Source: Vibrio maritimus (lineage in GTDB: Bacteria > Pseudomonadota > Gammaproteobacteria > Enterobacterales > Vibrionaceae). Taken from it: a stretch of 64,000 nt of DNA. The position numbers and the translations under genes were made by a program. Numbering within the stretch: the stretch's first letter is position 1; each line of letters begins with the position of its first letter. The stretch covers positions 1,240,001 through 1,304,000 of the forward strand of contig NZ_CP090438.1 of the NCBI RefSeq assembly GCF_021441885.1, given 5' to 3'. A model generated the notes under the pieces. It did not search any database. It saw only the letters and a list, made by a program, of their open reading frames with translations, and was not told where the DNA came from. Shown here piece by piece: positions 25,224 to 33,902 of this stretch.

Positions 25224-27053
25224 ATGAACAATGTAACACGTCAAGCTAGGTGGCTTATTGGAACGTCGAGTATAGCCATGGCTATGTCGGTAAATGCAGC
25301 AGAGCTTGTTGAAATGACCGATGCCACTAAGGCACAAGCGCTTATCGACGCGCAGTTTAGTATCGTCCCTCAAGCCGATGCTTACACAGAGATCAAACGC
25401 GTTACTTTGCCAAATGGCAAGACTAAGGTGAAATACCAGCAGCTCTATCAGGGGGTGCCGGTCTATGATGCAACAATTACATCGACCAAAGGAGAGCAGG
25501 GTATCTCTGAAGTATATGGTGTGATGGCTCAAGGGCTAGCGAGTGATTTACCCGTGGTCAAACCAAACATTTCCAGCGATGAAGCGTTAGAGCTTGCAGA
25601 GCGTCATCATTTTACAGTGCATAGCGCAGTGACCAGCGATAAACCAGATATTGAAAATCGCCATTCGAAACTCATGGTGAGAGTCGGAGAGGACCAAGTT
25701 GCACGTATGGTGTATCTGGTCGATTTTTTTGTGGCAGGTGACTCGCCAGAGCGACCGTTTATGTTTGTCGATGCAGAGTCTGGGGCGATCTTGGACTCTT
25801 GGGATGGCATTAACCACGCTCTTGCAACGGGACCCGGTGGAAACAGTAAAACTGGCGCGTATTACTTCGGACAGGACTTCCCGTCTATTTTAATGAATAA
25901 GTCGGGTAACACCTGCACGATGTCGAATGAGAACGTAAAAACAGTCAACCTTAACGGTGCGACCTCAGGCTCGACGGCGTTCAGCTATACCTGTAACGAT
26001 TCAACCAACTACAACGATTACAAGACAGTTAATGGTGCCTACTCGCCAATAAACGATGCTCAGTACTTCGGTAATGTGGTGTTTGATATGTTCCAAGACT
26101 GGATGCAAACGGCCCCCTTGACCTTTCAGCTAACGATGCGTGTTCATTACGGAAGTAACTACGAGAATGCGTTCTGGAATGGCTCGTCGATGACTTTCGG
26201 AGATGGACAAAATCGTTTTTACCCATTGGTGGATATTAACGTCAGTGCCCATGAAGTCAGTCATGGCTTCACCGAGCAGAACTCAGGCTTGGTTTACAAA
26301 GACATGTCGGGTGGTATGAATGAAGCCTACTCGGATATCGCGGGTGAAGCGGCGGAGTATTACATGCGTGGCAGCGTCGACTGGATAGTGGGTGCGGATA
26401 TCTTCAAAGGGGATGGTGGCCTTCGTTACTTTGACCAGCCGTCAAAGGATGGCAAAAGTATTGATGATGCGTCGCAATACTATGATGGCATCAATGTTCA
26501 CTATTCGAGTGGTGTCTTCAATCGAGCATTTTATTTGCTGAGCACCAAATACAACTGGGATATCAAATCGGGTTTTCAGGTGTTTACTCTGGCGAACCAA
26601 ATGTATTGGGGAGCGAACAGTACCTTTGACCAAGGTGGTTGCGGTGTGGCAAAAGCTGCGGATGATTTGTCGTTTAACCGCGACGATGTTGTAAAAGCCT
26701 TTGCTGAAGTAGGTGTGGACGCTAGCTGTGGGGTAACAACGCCAACACCGGGCAATGAGCTTAAGCTTGGACAGCCAATTACAGGTCTTAACGGTGCATA
26801 CAACAGCACCGACTACTACACCTTCAAACTTGAGAGCAGTGCAACTGTCACGGTTGCTATCGAAGGTGGTGCAGGAGATGCCGATCTCTACGTACAGAAA
26901 GGCAGTAAACCGACTACTTCAAGCTACGATTGTCGACCATATCGCAACGGTAACTCTGAAACGTGCTCTATCAACGCTGAAGCGAATACGACCTATCACG
27001 TAATGTTGCGAGGCTATCGCGAGTACTCGGGTGTCACACTGTCACTGAATTAG
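25224..27053 (+). CDS. Vibriolysin-type secreted M4 metalloprotease (HA/protease, elastase family)
   Basis: 609 residues, the same length as V. cholerae HA/protease. Order of parts: signal peptide (to about VNA-AEL), FTP and PepSY propeptide (to about 195), M4 catalytic domain, and a C-terminal PPC domain (about 515-609). Zinc site HEVSHG (His343, Glu344, His347) and the third ligand Glu367 in GGMNEAYSD are intact. The protease would leave through type II secretion; the propeptide and PPC domain are removed in relatives. Such enzymes digest host and environmental proteins. Own transcription unit; a hairpin lies after it. Alternative names in the genus: hap, vvp, empA, nprV. Confidence 0.95.
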   Translation: MNNVTRQARWLIGTSSIAMAMSVNAAELVEMTDATKAQALIDAQFSIVPQADAYTEIKRVTLPNGKTKVKYQQLYQGVPVYDATITSTKGEQGISEVYGVMAQGLASDLPVVKPNISSDEALELAERHHFTVHSAVTSDKPDIENRHSKLMVRVGEDQVARMVYLVDFFVAGDSPERPFMFVDAESGAILDSWDGINHALATGPGGNSKTGAYYFGQDFPSILMNKSGNTCTMSNENVKTVNLNGATSGSTAFSYTCNDSTNYNDYKTVNGAYSPINDAQYFGNVVFDMFQDWMQTAPLTFQLTMRVHYGSNYENAFWNGSSMTFGDGQNRFYPLVDINVSAHEVSHGFTEQNSGLVYKDMSGGMNEAYSDIAGEAAEYYMRGSVDWIVGADIFKGDGGLRYFDQPSKDGKSIDDASQYYDGINVHYSSGVFNRAFYLLSTKYNWDIKSGFQVFTLANQMYWGANSTFDQGGCGVAKAADDLSFNRDDVVKAFAEVGVDASCGVTTPTPGNELKLGQPITGLNGAYNSTDYYTFKLESSATVTVAIEGGAGDADLYVQKGSKPTTSSYDCRPYRNGNSETCSINAEANTTYHVMLRGYREYSGVTLSLN

Positions 27054-27082
27054 CGATTGTCTTCGAAAAGCAATTATCAATA

Positions 27083-27117
27083 AAAAAGGGCTGCTCCTAT
27101 TGGTGTCAGCCCTTTGA
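27083..27117 (-). terminator. Terminator of the dicarboxylate/amino-acid symporter gene
   Basis: AAAGGGCTG / CAGCCCTTT stem with a 13-base loop; the minus strand continues TTTTTT. Convergent with the protease gene, for which the T-run is only three bases. Confidence 0.75.
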
Positions 27118-27133
27118 TATTGAAAGCGTTCGA

Positions 27134-28390
27134 TTATGCTTGTTGTTTTTGAAGCTCAGCTTGCTCTTCTGCTGCTTCTTCAACCAGTGCGTCAACGATA
27201 ACTGCACAAGCTGCATCACCAGTGATGTTTAGTGCTGTACGAATCATGTCGAAGATACGGTCAAGAGCGAACAGTAGTGGTAGACCTTCGATTGGAATAC
27301 CTGCCGCCAACAGTACTGCAACAACAAGGAACGAAGGACCAGGAACACCTGCTTGGCCTACTGCACCTAGTGTTGATGTTACGATGATGGCAATGTAAGC
27401 ACCCATTGATAGATCAATGTTGAAAAGCTGCGCAAAGAAGATAGCAACTAAGCCGTAGTAGATCGCGTTACCAGACATGTTGATCGTCGCACCCAGAGGC
27501 AGAACGAATGATGCCGTAGAGTTCTTAACACCAAGCTCTTTCTCTACAGTGTCCATAGTCACTGGTAGCGTTGCCATTGATGAAGCGGTTGATAGTGCAA
27601 CAGCTTGCGGCTTTTTCATCGCGCTGATGAATTTCTTCGCTGAGGTCTTAGTGAACAGTTGAATCATCAGTGGGTAAGCAACGAAGCCAAAGATTAGGAT
27701 TGCTGCGATGTAGACAACGAACAGCTTGAATACAACCATTAGTGCGCCAAAGCCGAATGTACCTACAGCCTCAGCCATCAAACCAAATACACCGATTGGC
27801 GCGATGATCATTACCTTGTTGATCATCCAAACCATAACGTCAACGATCGCGTTTACACCGTTAAGAAGAGGATCGCGGCGAGTGGACTCAAGCTTAGAAA
27901 GGCCGATACCGAAGAACAGACAGAACACAAGGATCTGTAGGATGTTCGCTTCATTTAGGGACTGGAAAACGTTAGTTGGGATCATACCAGTGACGGTAGC
28001 CCAGAAAGTGGGTAGTTCACCTTTTGAAGCGTATTCAGATGAGAACATGCCTTCGATACCCGCAGTATCGATATTTACGCCTGGTTGGAAGACTTCGCCC
28101 ATAACTAGAGCAAGTGCAACCGCAAGTGCTGACGTTAGACCGAAATAAGCGAGCGTAGTCACGCCAACTTTACCGGCGTTACTGCTGTTGCCAAGACCTG
28201 CAGCACCAGAAATTAGTGCAACGGCAACCAAAGGAATCACCAACATCTTAATTAGATTGATGAAGATGGTACCTAGTGGAGCAAACATAGAAGCAGATTC
28301 ACCCATCATGGCACCAATAAGGGTACCGAGGATCATTGCAATCACAACTTGGACGCCAATGTTATTTAGCATCAACTTTTCTTTTAACAC
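27134..28390 (-). CDS. Dicarboxylate/amino acid:cation symporter (DAACS family)
   Basis: 418 residues, eight transmembrane helices plus two re-entrant loops. Family signatures are clear: the serine-rich loop STASSMATLPVTMD (HP1), GATINMSGNAIYYG (helix 7), VGQAGVPGP (HP2) and LFALDRIFDMIRTALNITGDA (helix 8). It would take up glutamate/aspartate or C4-dicarboxylates with Na+ or H+. The exact substrate is not readable. Start: a GTG at 28390 with AGGAG eight bases upstream; an ATG 18 bases further in lacks a good site. The upstream gap 28391-28714 is a promoter region plus the trp terminator. Confidence 0.9.
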   Translation of the reverse strand: MLKEKLMLNNIGVQVVIAMILGTLIGAMMGESASMFAPLGTIFINLIKMLVIPLVAVALISGAAGLGNSSNAGKVGVTTLAYFGLTSALAVALALVMGEVFQPGVNIDTAGIEGMFSSEYASKGELPTFWATVTGMIPTNVFQSLNEANILQILVFCLFFGIGLSKLESTRRDPLLNGVNAIVDVMVWMINKVMIIAPIGVFGLMAEAVGTFGFGALMVVFKLFVVYIAAILIFGFVAYPLMIQLFTKTSAKKFISAMKKPQAVALSTASSMATLPVTMDTVEKELGVKNSTASFVLPLGATINMSGNAIYYGLVAIFFAQLFNIDLSMGAYIAIIVTSTLGAVGQAGVPGPSFLVVAVLLAAGIPIEGLPLLFALDRIFDMIRTALNITGDAACAVIVDALVEEAAEEQAELQKQQA

Positions 28391-28663
28391 TTCCTTAACT
28401 CCTGTGCTATTTATTTATCAAATCCTAGAATAGTCGTTTACTTGAACGGAAAATAACAGACTAATCTTCGGTGGCAATTTTTACACTTATTTAGCACTTG
28501 GCGCAACAACAGAAATCGAAATCATGTAAAAAACTGCGAAAAAACCGAATGAATGGTGAACAAATACTCGAAAGCAAACGTTTGCTATTGGTTGGGTGAA
28601 TTGTTGGTGGTCGATTTTTGGGCAGAGTTATCGATAATTAGGATGTGGGGAATATTGAGATGT

Positions 28664-28697
28664 AAAAAAAAGGTTGCACGATAAGTGCAACCTTTTT
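28664..28697 (-). terminator. trp operon terminator
   Basis: AAAAAGGTTGCAC / GTGCAACCTTTTT stem of 13 bp with a 5-base loop and an eight-base T-run on the minus strand, 18 bases past the trpA stop. Confidence 0.9.
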
Positions 28698-28714
28698 GGA
28701 CAGTAAAGCAGTGA

Positions 28715-29533
28715 TTAACGCTGTGTCGCTGCCTTCATAGATTTAACAAACTGAGACAGTTCGTTCAGCATAGTCTCTGGTGCATCGACATTTTTTTCGA
28801 TGATTTTTACAACCGCTGAGCCTGAGATCGCGCCTGCAGCGCCAGCGTCTAGCGCTTGTTTCACTTGCTCTGGCTCAGAAATACCAAAGCCAAGCAGTGA
28901 AGGCGGTGCATCGAACTTGTTCAGCTTTTCTAGCTGTGTGTTCATCGGCATGTTTGCCTTGGTTTCAGTACCCGTTACACCCGCGCGAGAAAGCAGGTAA
29001 GTGTAACCGCCGCCAAGTTTTGCAACTTGCTCGATGGTCTCTTCACTTGCTGTTGGCGGAGCGATGAAGATTGGGTGTACACCGTGCTTGTGTGCTGCTT
29101 CTACGAATTCTTTGCTTTCGTTGGTTGGAACGTCTGCGATAAGCACCGAATCCACACCAACATCGGCACATTGCTTGTAAAACGCATCGACACCCTTTGA
29201 GTAAACGAGGTTAGCGTACATAAGCAGGCCGATAGGCGTCTCTGGGTACTTTTCACGAATCTTCGCGAGCATATCGAAGCAGATAGTTGGCGTTGTTTTA
29301 GCGTCTAATGCACGGATATTTGCGCCTTGGATTGTTGGACCATCCGCTTGAGGATCTGAGAACGGCATACCTAGCTCTAGTGCGTCTGCACCAGACTCAA
29401 TCAAGGTTTCCATGATCTGTAGCGACAGCTCTGGGCTTGGATCACCCATAGTGACGAAAGGAACGAATGCGCCCTGATTCTTCTCGCCCAAACGAGCGAA
29501 CATCTCTTTATAACGATCTTGATTCAGGCTCAT
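28715..29533 (-). CDS. trpA: Tryptophan synthase alpha chain
   Basis: 272 residues, TIM barrel. It cleaves indole-3-glycerol phosphate to indole and glyceraldehyde-3-phosphate. Catalytic Glu53 (ALELGMPFSD) and Asp64 (PQADGP) correspond to E49 and D60 of E. coli. The phosphate site GFGISEPEQ is present. Its ATG overlaps the trpB stop by one base (TAATG), so the two chains are translationally coupled. Last gene of the operon. Confidence 0.98.
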   Translation of the reverse strand: MSLNQDRYKEMFARLGEKNQGAFVPFVTMGDPSPELSLQIMETLIESGADALELGMPFSDPQADGPTIQGANIRALDAKTTPTICFDMLAKIREKYPETPIGLLMYANLVYSKGVDAFYKQCADVGVDSVLIADVPTNESKEFVEAAHKHGVHPIFIAPPTASEETIEQVAKLGGGYTYLLSRAGVTGTETKANMPMNTQLEKLNKFDAPPSLLGFGISEPEQVKQALDAGAAGAISGSAVVKIIEKNVDAPETMLNELSQFVKSMKAATQR

Positions 29534-30723
29534 TACATTACTCCTTTTTCTTTTAGAATGTCGTGTACAGTAAAGATATCTTTGTCACCGCGACCTGATA
29601 GGTTCACGACAAGAAGCTGCTCTTTTTCAGGGTTTTCACGTGCCATTTTAAGCGCGTAAGCTAGGGCGTGAGAAGATTCTAACGCAGGGATGATACCTTC
29701 ATGCTTCGCTAGCTCTTGGAATGCATCCAATGCTTCGTCATCGGTAATTGCGCCGTATTCTGCACGACCAATCGCATTCAGGTGCGCGTGCTGAGGACCC
29801 ACAGATGGGAAGTCTAGACCAGCCGAAACAGAGTAAGACTCTTCAATCTGACCGTTAGGGTCTTGCATCAATGGTGCCTTCATACCAAAGAAGATACCTG
29901 TTGTGCCGTGTTTTAGCGGAGCACCGTGCTGATCAGTGTCAATACCAAGACCTGCTGGCTCTACACCAATTAGGCGTACTGATTCTTCTTCGATGAAGTC
30001 TGCGAACATACCGATAGCGTTAGAACCGCCGCCTACACAAGCGATGACGGCATCTGGAAGCTTGCCTTCACGAGCCAGTACTTGGTTTTTGGTTTCTTCA
30101 CCAATCATGCGTTGGAACTCACGCACGATAGTTGGGAATGGGTGAGGACCTGCCGCAGTACCCAGTAGGTAGTGCGCGTCTTCGTAGCTTGCTGACCAGT
30201 CACGCAGCGCTTCGTTACATGCATCTTTCAATGTTGAAGAGCCAGAGTGTACAGGAATCACTTCTGCACCCATCAGACGCATACGGAATACGTTAGGGCT
30301 TTGACGTTCAACGTCTTTCGCACCCATGTAAACGCGACACTTAAGGTCGAGTAGAGCACACGCAAGAGCGGTTGCTACGCCGTGCTGACCAGCGCCAGTT
30401 TCGGCGATGATCTCTTTTTTACCCATGCGCTTAGCAAGCAGTGCTTGGCCAAGTACTTGGTTAGTCTTGTGCGCACCACCGTGAAGGAGGTCTTCACGCT
30501 TTAGGTACAGCTTGGTTTTGGTGCCTTTTGTTAGGTTGCGAGTCAGCGTTAGCGCGGTTGGGCGGCCAGCGTATTCTTGCAATAGCTCCATGAACTCTGA
30601 GCGGAACTCAGCGTCGTCTTGAGCGTCGATGAAGGCTTGCTCTAGTTGATCCAGTGCAGGCACTAGGATCTGTGGTACGAACTGTCCACCGTATTCGCCA
30701 AAGTAGGCATCTAATTTAGACAT
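29533..30723 (-). CDS. trpB: Tryptophan synthase beta chain
   Basis: 396 residues, fold type II PLP enzyme. Lys86 in GGAHKTNQ binds PLP, and GGGSNAIGMF holds the phosphate. It joins indole, channelled from TrpA, to serine. A 118-base gap separates it from trpCF, much wider than other gaps in the operon, and holds an inverted repeat (30744-30787). Confidence 0.98.
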   Translation of the reverse strand: MSKLDAYFGEYGGQFVPQILVPALDQLEQAFIDAQDDAEFRSEFMELLQEYAGRPTALTLTRNLTKGTKTKLYLKREDLLHGGAHKTNQVLGQALLAKRMGKKEIIAETGAGQHGVATALACALLDLKCRVYMGAKDVERQSPNVFRMRLMGAEVIPVHSGSSTLKDACNEALRDWSASYEDAHYLLGTAAGPHPFPTIVREFQRMIGEETKNQVLAREGKLPDAVIACVGGGSNAIGMFADFIEEESVRLIGVEPAGLGIDTDQHGAPLKHGTTGIFFGMKAPLMQDPNGQIEESYSVSAGLDFPSVGPQHAHLNAIGRAEYGAITDDEALDAFQELAKHEGIIPALESSHALAYALKMARENPEKEQLLVVNLSGRGDKDIFTVHDILKEKGVM

Positions 30724-30743
30724 GGTTAATTCCTCAATAATCC

Positions 30744-30787
30744 ACTTGCTCTAGCCTTTACAAACGATGATTCGTTGTCGAGCAAGT
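30744..30787. repeat. Inverted repeat in the trpCF-trpB gap
   Basis: ACTTGCTC and GAGCAAGT form an 8-bp outer stem. The 28 bases between contain a smaller dyad (CAAACGATGATTCGTTG). No T-run, so it is more likely an mRNA stability or processing structure than a terminator. Confidence 0.55.
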
Positions 30788-30841
30788 TTTAATAATTCTT
30801 AGTGTATGACCTTAACTCATTGGGTGTCGTTAATCTGGACG

Positions 30842-32206
30842 TTAGTAGTCTCGGATTAGCGCGAACGCTTGGTTTAACTTCTCAGCGTCTTTTTTACCCG
30901 GTGCTGACTCGACTCCTGAGTTTAAGTCTAGTCCGATGCAGCCAAGTGTACTGGCTTGCTTGATGTTGTCTGGAGACAAACCGCCTGCCAACATCACATC
31001 GCTCGTGTTGTTTAACAGTTGCCAGTCAAAGCTTTGCCCCGTGCCGCCTGATTGCTCGCCAACTTTGGCATCCAATAGGTGACGGTCTGCTTTAATTACA
31101 GTTAGGTCAGGAATAGCATCGGTCACGCCGTGCGCCTTCCAGATTTTTACGTCATCATTCAGAAGTGGGGTCAGCGTATCGATGTAGGCTTGGTCTTCGT
31201 CGCCATGAAGCTGTACGGCTGACAGTTTTAGCTCGTTAGCCGTGTTAGCAACAAACTCTGGGTTGTGGTTTTGGAACACACCCACAAACTCAAGTGGTGC
31301 ACCGCTCATCACCATGCGAGCCGATTCGGCATCAACAAAGCGAGGCGATTTTTCAACAAAGATCAGCCCGCCTTTTACCGCGCCCGCTTGATAAGCTTTC
31401 GCAGCATCATCAGCATGAGTGAGACCACACACCTTGTTTTCGCCTAGTAGAACTTTACGCACTGCTAGCTCAAGATTGTCTTCTGCCATGAGCGAGCTAC
31501 CGATCAGGAAACCATTCGCATAGGCGCAAAGGTCACGAACTTGCTGGTGGTTATAGATACCAGACTCCGAAATGATGATGGTGCCTTCAGGCAGTTTCGG
31601 CGCCAACTCTTTGGTGCGATCTAGGTTAACCGATAGGTCGCGAAGGTTGCGGTTGTTGATACCGACTACCTTTGCACCAAGCGCAATCGCACGCTCTAGC
31701 TCTTCCTCGTTGCTCACTTCGGTCAAAATGCCTAGCTCAAGAGACTCTGCGACTTCCGCGAGCTCACGGTATTCCTCATCATTAAGCACAGATAGCATCA
31801 GCAAGATAGCATCTGCGTTGTAATGACGAGCGAGATAGACCTGATAGGTATCGATCATGAAGTCTTTACACAGTACTGGCTGCTTAACTTGGCTACGCAC
31901 TTGAGGTAGGAAGTCAAAGTTTCCTTGGAAGTACTTTTCATCGGTCAGTACAGAAATCGCACTAGCGTGATTGTTGTAAACCGATGCAATGTAATCGAGG
32001 TCAAAATCATCACGGATCAGACCTTTTGATGGTGATGCTTTTTTACACTCTAAAATGAACGCGGTTTTGCCTGTCGAAAGCGCACCATAGAAGCTGCGGT
32101 CTGACGGAACGAGATCCGCTTTGAAGCTCTCTAGTGGCTGAGTTTGCTTACGCTCCTCAACCCAAATCTTCTTATCATCGACGATTTTTGCTAATACTGT
32201 TTCCAT
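30842..32206 (-). CDS. trpCF: Bifunctional indole-3-glycerol-phosphate synthase / phosphoribosylanthranilate isomerase
   Basis: 454 residues, two TIM barrels in one chain as in enterics. The N-terminal IGPS part (1 to about 255) has FILECKKASPSKG and VLCKDFMIDTYQV. The C-terminal PRAI part (about 257-454) begins KVCGLTHADDAAKAYQAGA, with the catalytic Cys259-like residue in KVCGLT, and ends LDLNSGVESAPGKKD. It carries out two consecutive steps between TrpD and the synthase. It starts 25 bases after the trpD stop. Confidence 0.97.
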   Translation of the reverse strand: METVLAKIVDDKKIWVEERKQTQPLESFKADLVPSDRSFYGALSTGKTAFILECKKASPSKGLIRDDFDLDYIASVYNNHASAISVLTDEKYFQGNFDFLPQVRSQVKQPVLCKDFMIDTYQVYLARHYNADAILLMLSVLNDEEYRELAEVAESLELGILTEVSNEEELERAIALGAKVVGINNRNLRDLSVNLDRTKELAPKLPEGTIIISESGIYNHQQVRDLCAYANGFLIGSSLMAEDNLELAVRKVLLGENKVCGLTHADDAAKAYQAGAVKGGLIFVEKSPRFVDAESARMVMSGAPLEFVGVFQNHNPEFVANTANELKLSAVQLHGDEDQAYIDTLTPLLNDDVKIWKAHGVTDAIPDLTVIKADRHLLDAKVGEQSGGTGQSFDWQLLNNTSDVMLAGGLSPDNIKQASTLGCIGLDLNSGVESAPGKKDAEKLNQAFALIRDY

Positions 32207-32231
32207 TGTCTTTTCCTGTTGATTCGCCGAG

Positions 32232-33233
32232 TTACTTGCCGTGTGCTGCCAGCTTTTGGACGAGCTCGTATGCTTTACCGGAGTTCATTGCCTCGATGGC
32301 TTGTGCTGCGTTAGCTTTGAGGTCTTCATGACCAAATAGTTTCATTAGCAGAGCAACGTTTACCGCTACAGCGCCTAATTGCGCGTCCGATCCTTTGCCC
32401 GTTAGCATGTTGGTAATGATGGCGCGGTTTTCTTCCGGCTCACCACCTTTGATCGCCTCTAGCGGGTAAGACTCTAAACCAAAGTCTGCTGGTGTTAGGG
32501 TGTATTCGGTGATCTTGCCGTCTTGGATTTCTGCTACCAGAGTTTCACCGTGAATAGCTACCTCATCCAAGCCACTACCGTGAACCACAGCCGCGCGCTT
32601 CATACCCATTTGTAGCATGGTTTCTGCAATAGGACGAACCAGTTTTGCATCATAAACACCCATCAATTCGATGTTTGGGCGAGCAGGGTTGATTAGAGGG
32701 CCTAAGATGTTAAAGATGGTGCGAGTTTTCATCGTTTGACGCACTGGCATCGCATGGCGCACACCACCGTGATATTGCGGAGCAAAAAGGAAAGCAACGC
32801 CAATTTCATCTACGGCGCTACGAGTATCTTCCGCCGACATAGCCAAGTCGATACCAAATGAGTCCAGTAGATCTGAAGAGCCAGATTTGCTCGACACGCC
32901 ACGGTTACCGTGTTTTGCGACTTTCAGGCCACACGCTGCTGCCACAAATGCGGCAGTCGTTGAGATGTTGATGGTGTTGGCACCGTCGCCACCTGTGCCT
33001 ACGATATCGGCAAAGTCATAATCAGGACGAGGGAATGGGTTCGCGTTGGCAAGTAGTGCCTTTGCCGCGCCAGCGATCTCGTCTGGTGTTTCGCCTTTGA
33101 TCTTTAGAGCTGTCAGAGCTGCTGACATTAGAATTGGATCAAGCTCGCCTTTGATAATAGTGTCAAACAACGACTGGCTCTCTTCTTGAGTCAGATCCAG
33201 TTGGTCGTAAAGTTTGTTGATAATGGTTTCCAT
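32232..33233 (-). CDS. trpD: Anthranilate phosphoribosyltransferase
   Basis: 333 residues; unlike E. coli it is not fused to the glutaminase TrpG. The PRPP site DIVGTGGDGANTINIST and KHGNRGVSSKSGSSDLL are intact, and the anthranilate-site region is normal. It transfers phosphoribosyl from PRPP to anthranilate. It begins 28 bases after the trpG stop. Confidence 0.98.
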   Translation of the reverse strand: METIINKLYDQLDLTQEESQSLFDTIIKGELDPILMSAALTALKIKGETPDEIAGAAKALLANANPFPRPDYDFADIVGTGGDGANTINISTTAAFVAAACGLKVAKHGNRGVSSKSGSSDLLDSFGIDLAMSAEDTRSAVDEIGVAFLFAPQYHGGVRHAMPVRQTMKTRTIFNILGPLINPARPNIELMGVYDAKLVRPIAETMLQMGMKRAAVVHGSGLDEVAIHGETLVAEIQDGKITEYTLTPADFGLESYPLEAIKGGEPEENRAIITNMLTGKGSDAQLGAVAVNVALLMKLFGHEDLKANAAQAIEAMNSGKAYELVQKLAAHGK

Positions 33234-33261
33234 AATTACGATTCCTTAGTTGTTTGAATTC

Positions 33262-33897
33262 TTAAGCCGATTTTGTTTCGTTAGATTTTTCTGTCGCCCA
33301 AGCGATGGCATTGCTCAGTAGTGTCGCACCGTAGGTAGTCATAATAGACTCAGGGTGGAACTGGAAGCCGCAGATACGATCTTGTTCGTTCGCGACCGAC
33401 ATCACTAGACCATCAACCTGAGCGGTCACTTCTAGTGAGTCAGGTACTTTCGTTGCCACCAGTGAGTGATAACGTGCTATTGCTAGCGGTGAAGGTAAGC
33501 TTTCGTAGATAGCGTGGTTATCGTGCGCCATCATTGACACTTTGCCATGAATGATTTCACCAGCGCCAGCAACAACACCACCGTAAGCTTCTACAATGGC
33601 TTGATGACCGAGACAAATACCGATCATCGGTACTTTGCCACGCAATGTCTTAATCAGCTCTGGCATACAACCCGCTTCTGAAGGCGCACCCGGACCTGGA
33701 GAAAGTACAACCACAGGGTTATCGAGCTCTAGTACTGCTTTAGCGATTTTGTTTGCGGCAATATGGTTGCGATAAATCTTAACGCTGTGTCCTAGGCTTC
33801 GGAACTGATCCACTAGGTTGTAGGTAAACGAGTCAAAGTTGTCGACAAATACGATATTGGCTAGTTCGTTGTTCGCTGAAATTGTAGTGTTAGACAT
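33262..33897 (-). CDS. trpG: Anthranilate synthase glutaminase subunit
   Basis: 211 residues, class I glutamine amidotransferase. Nucleophile Cys95 lies in GICLGHQAI, the oxyanion loop is LSPGPGAPSEAG, and the His/Glu pair sits in FQFHPESI near the C-terminus. It supplies ammonia to TrpE. It is a stand-alone subunit, starting five bases after trpE. An N-terminal extension of about 12 residues precedes the conserved IVFVDNFDSF. Confidence 0.97.
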   Translation of the reverse strand: MSNTTISANNELANIVFVDNFDSFTYNLVDQFRSLGHSVKIYRNHIAANKIAKAVLELDNPVVVLSPGPGAPSEAGCMPELIKTLRGKVPMIGICLGHQAIVEAYGGVVAGAGEIIHGKVSMMAHDNHAIYESLPSPLAIARYHSLVATKVPDSLEVTAQVDGLVMSVANEQDRICGFQFHPESIMTTYGATLLSNAIAWATEKSNETKSA

Positions 33898-33902
33898 CGT
33901 GA

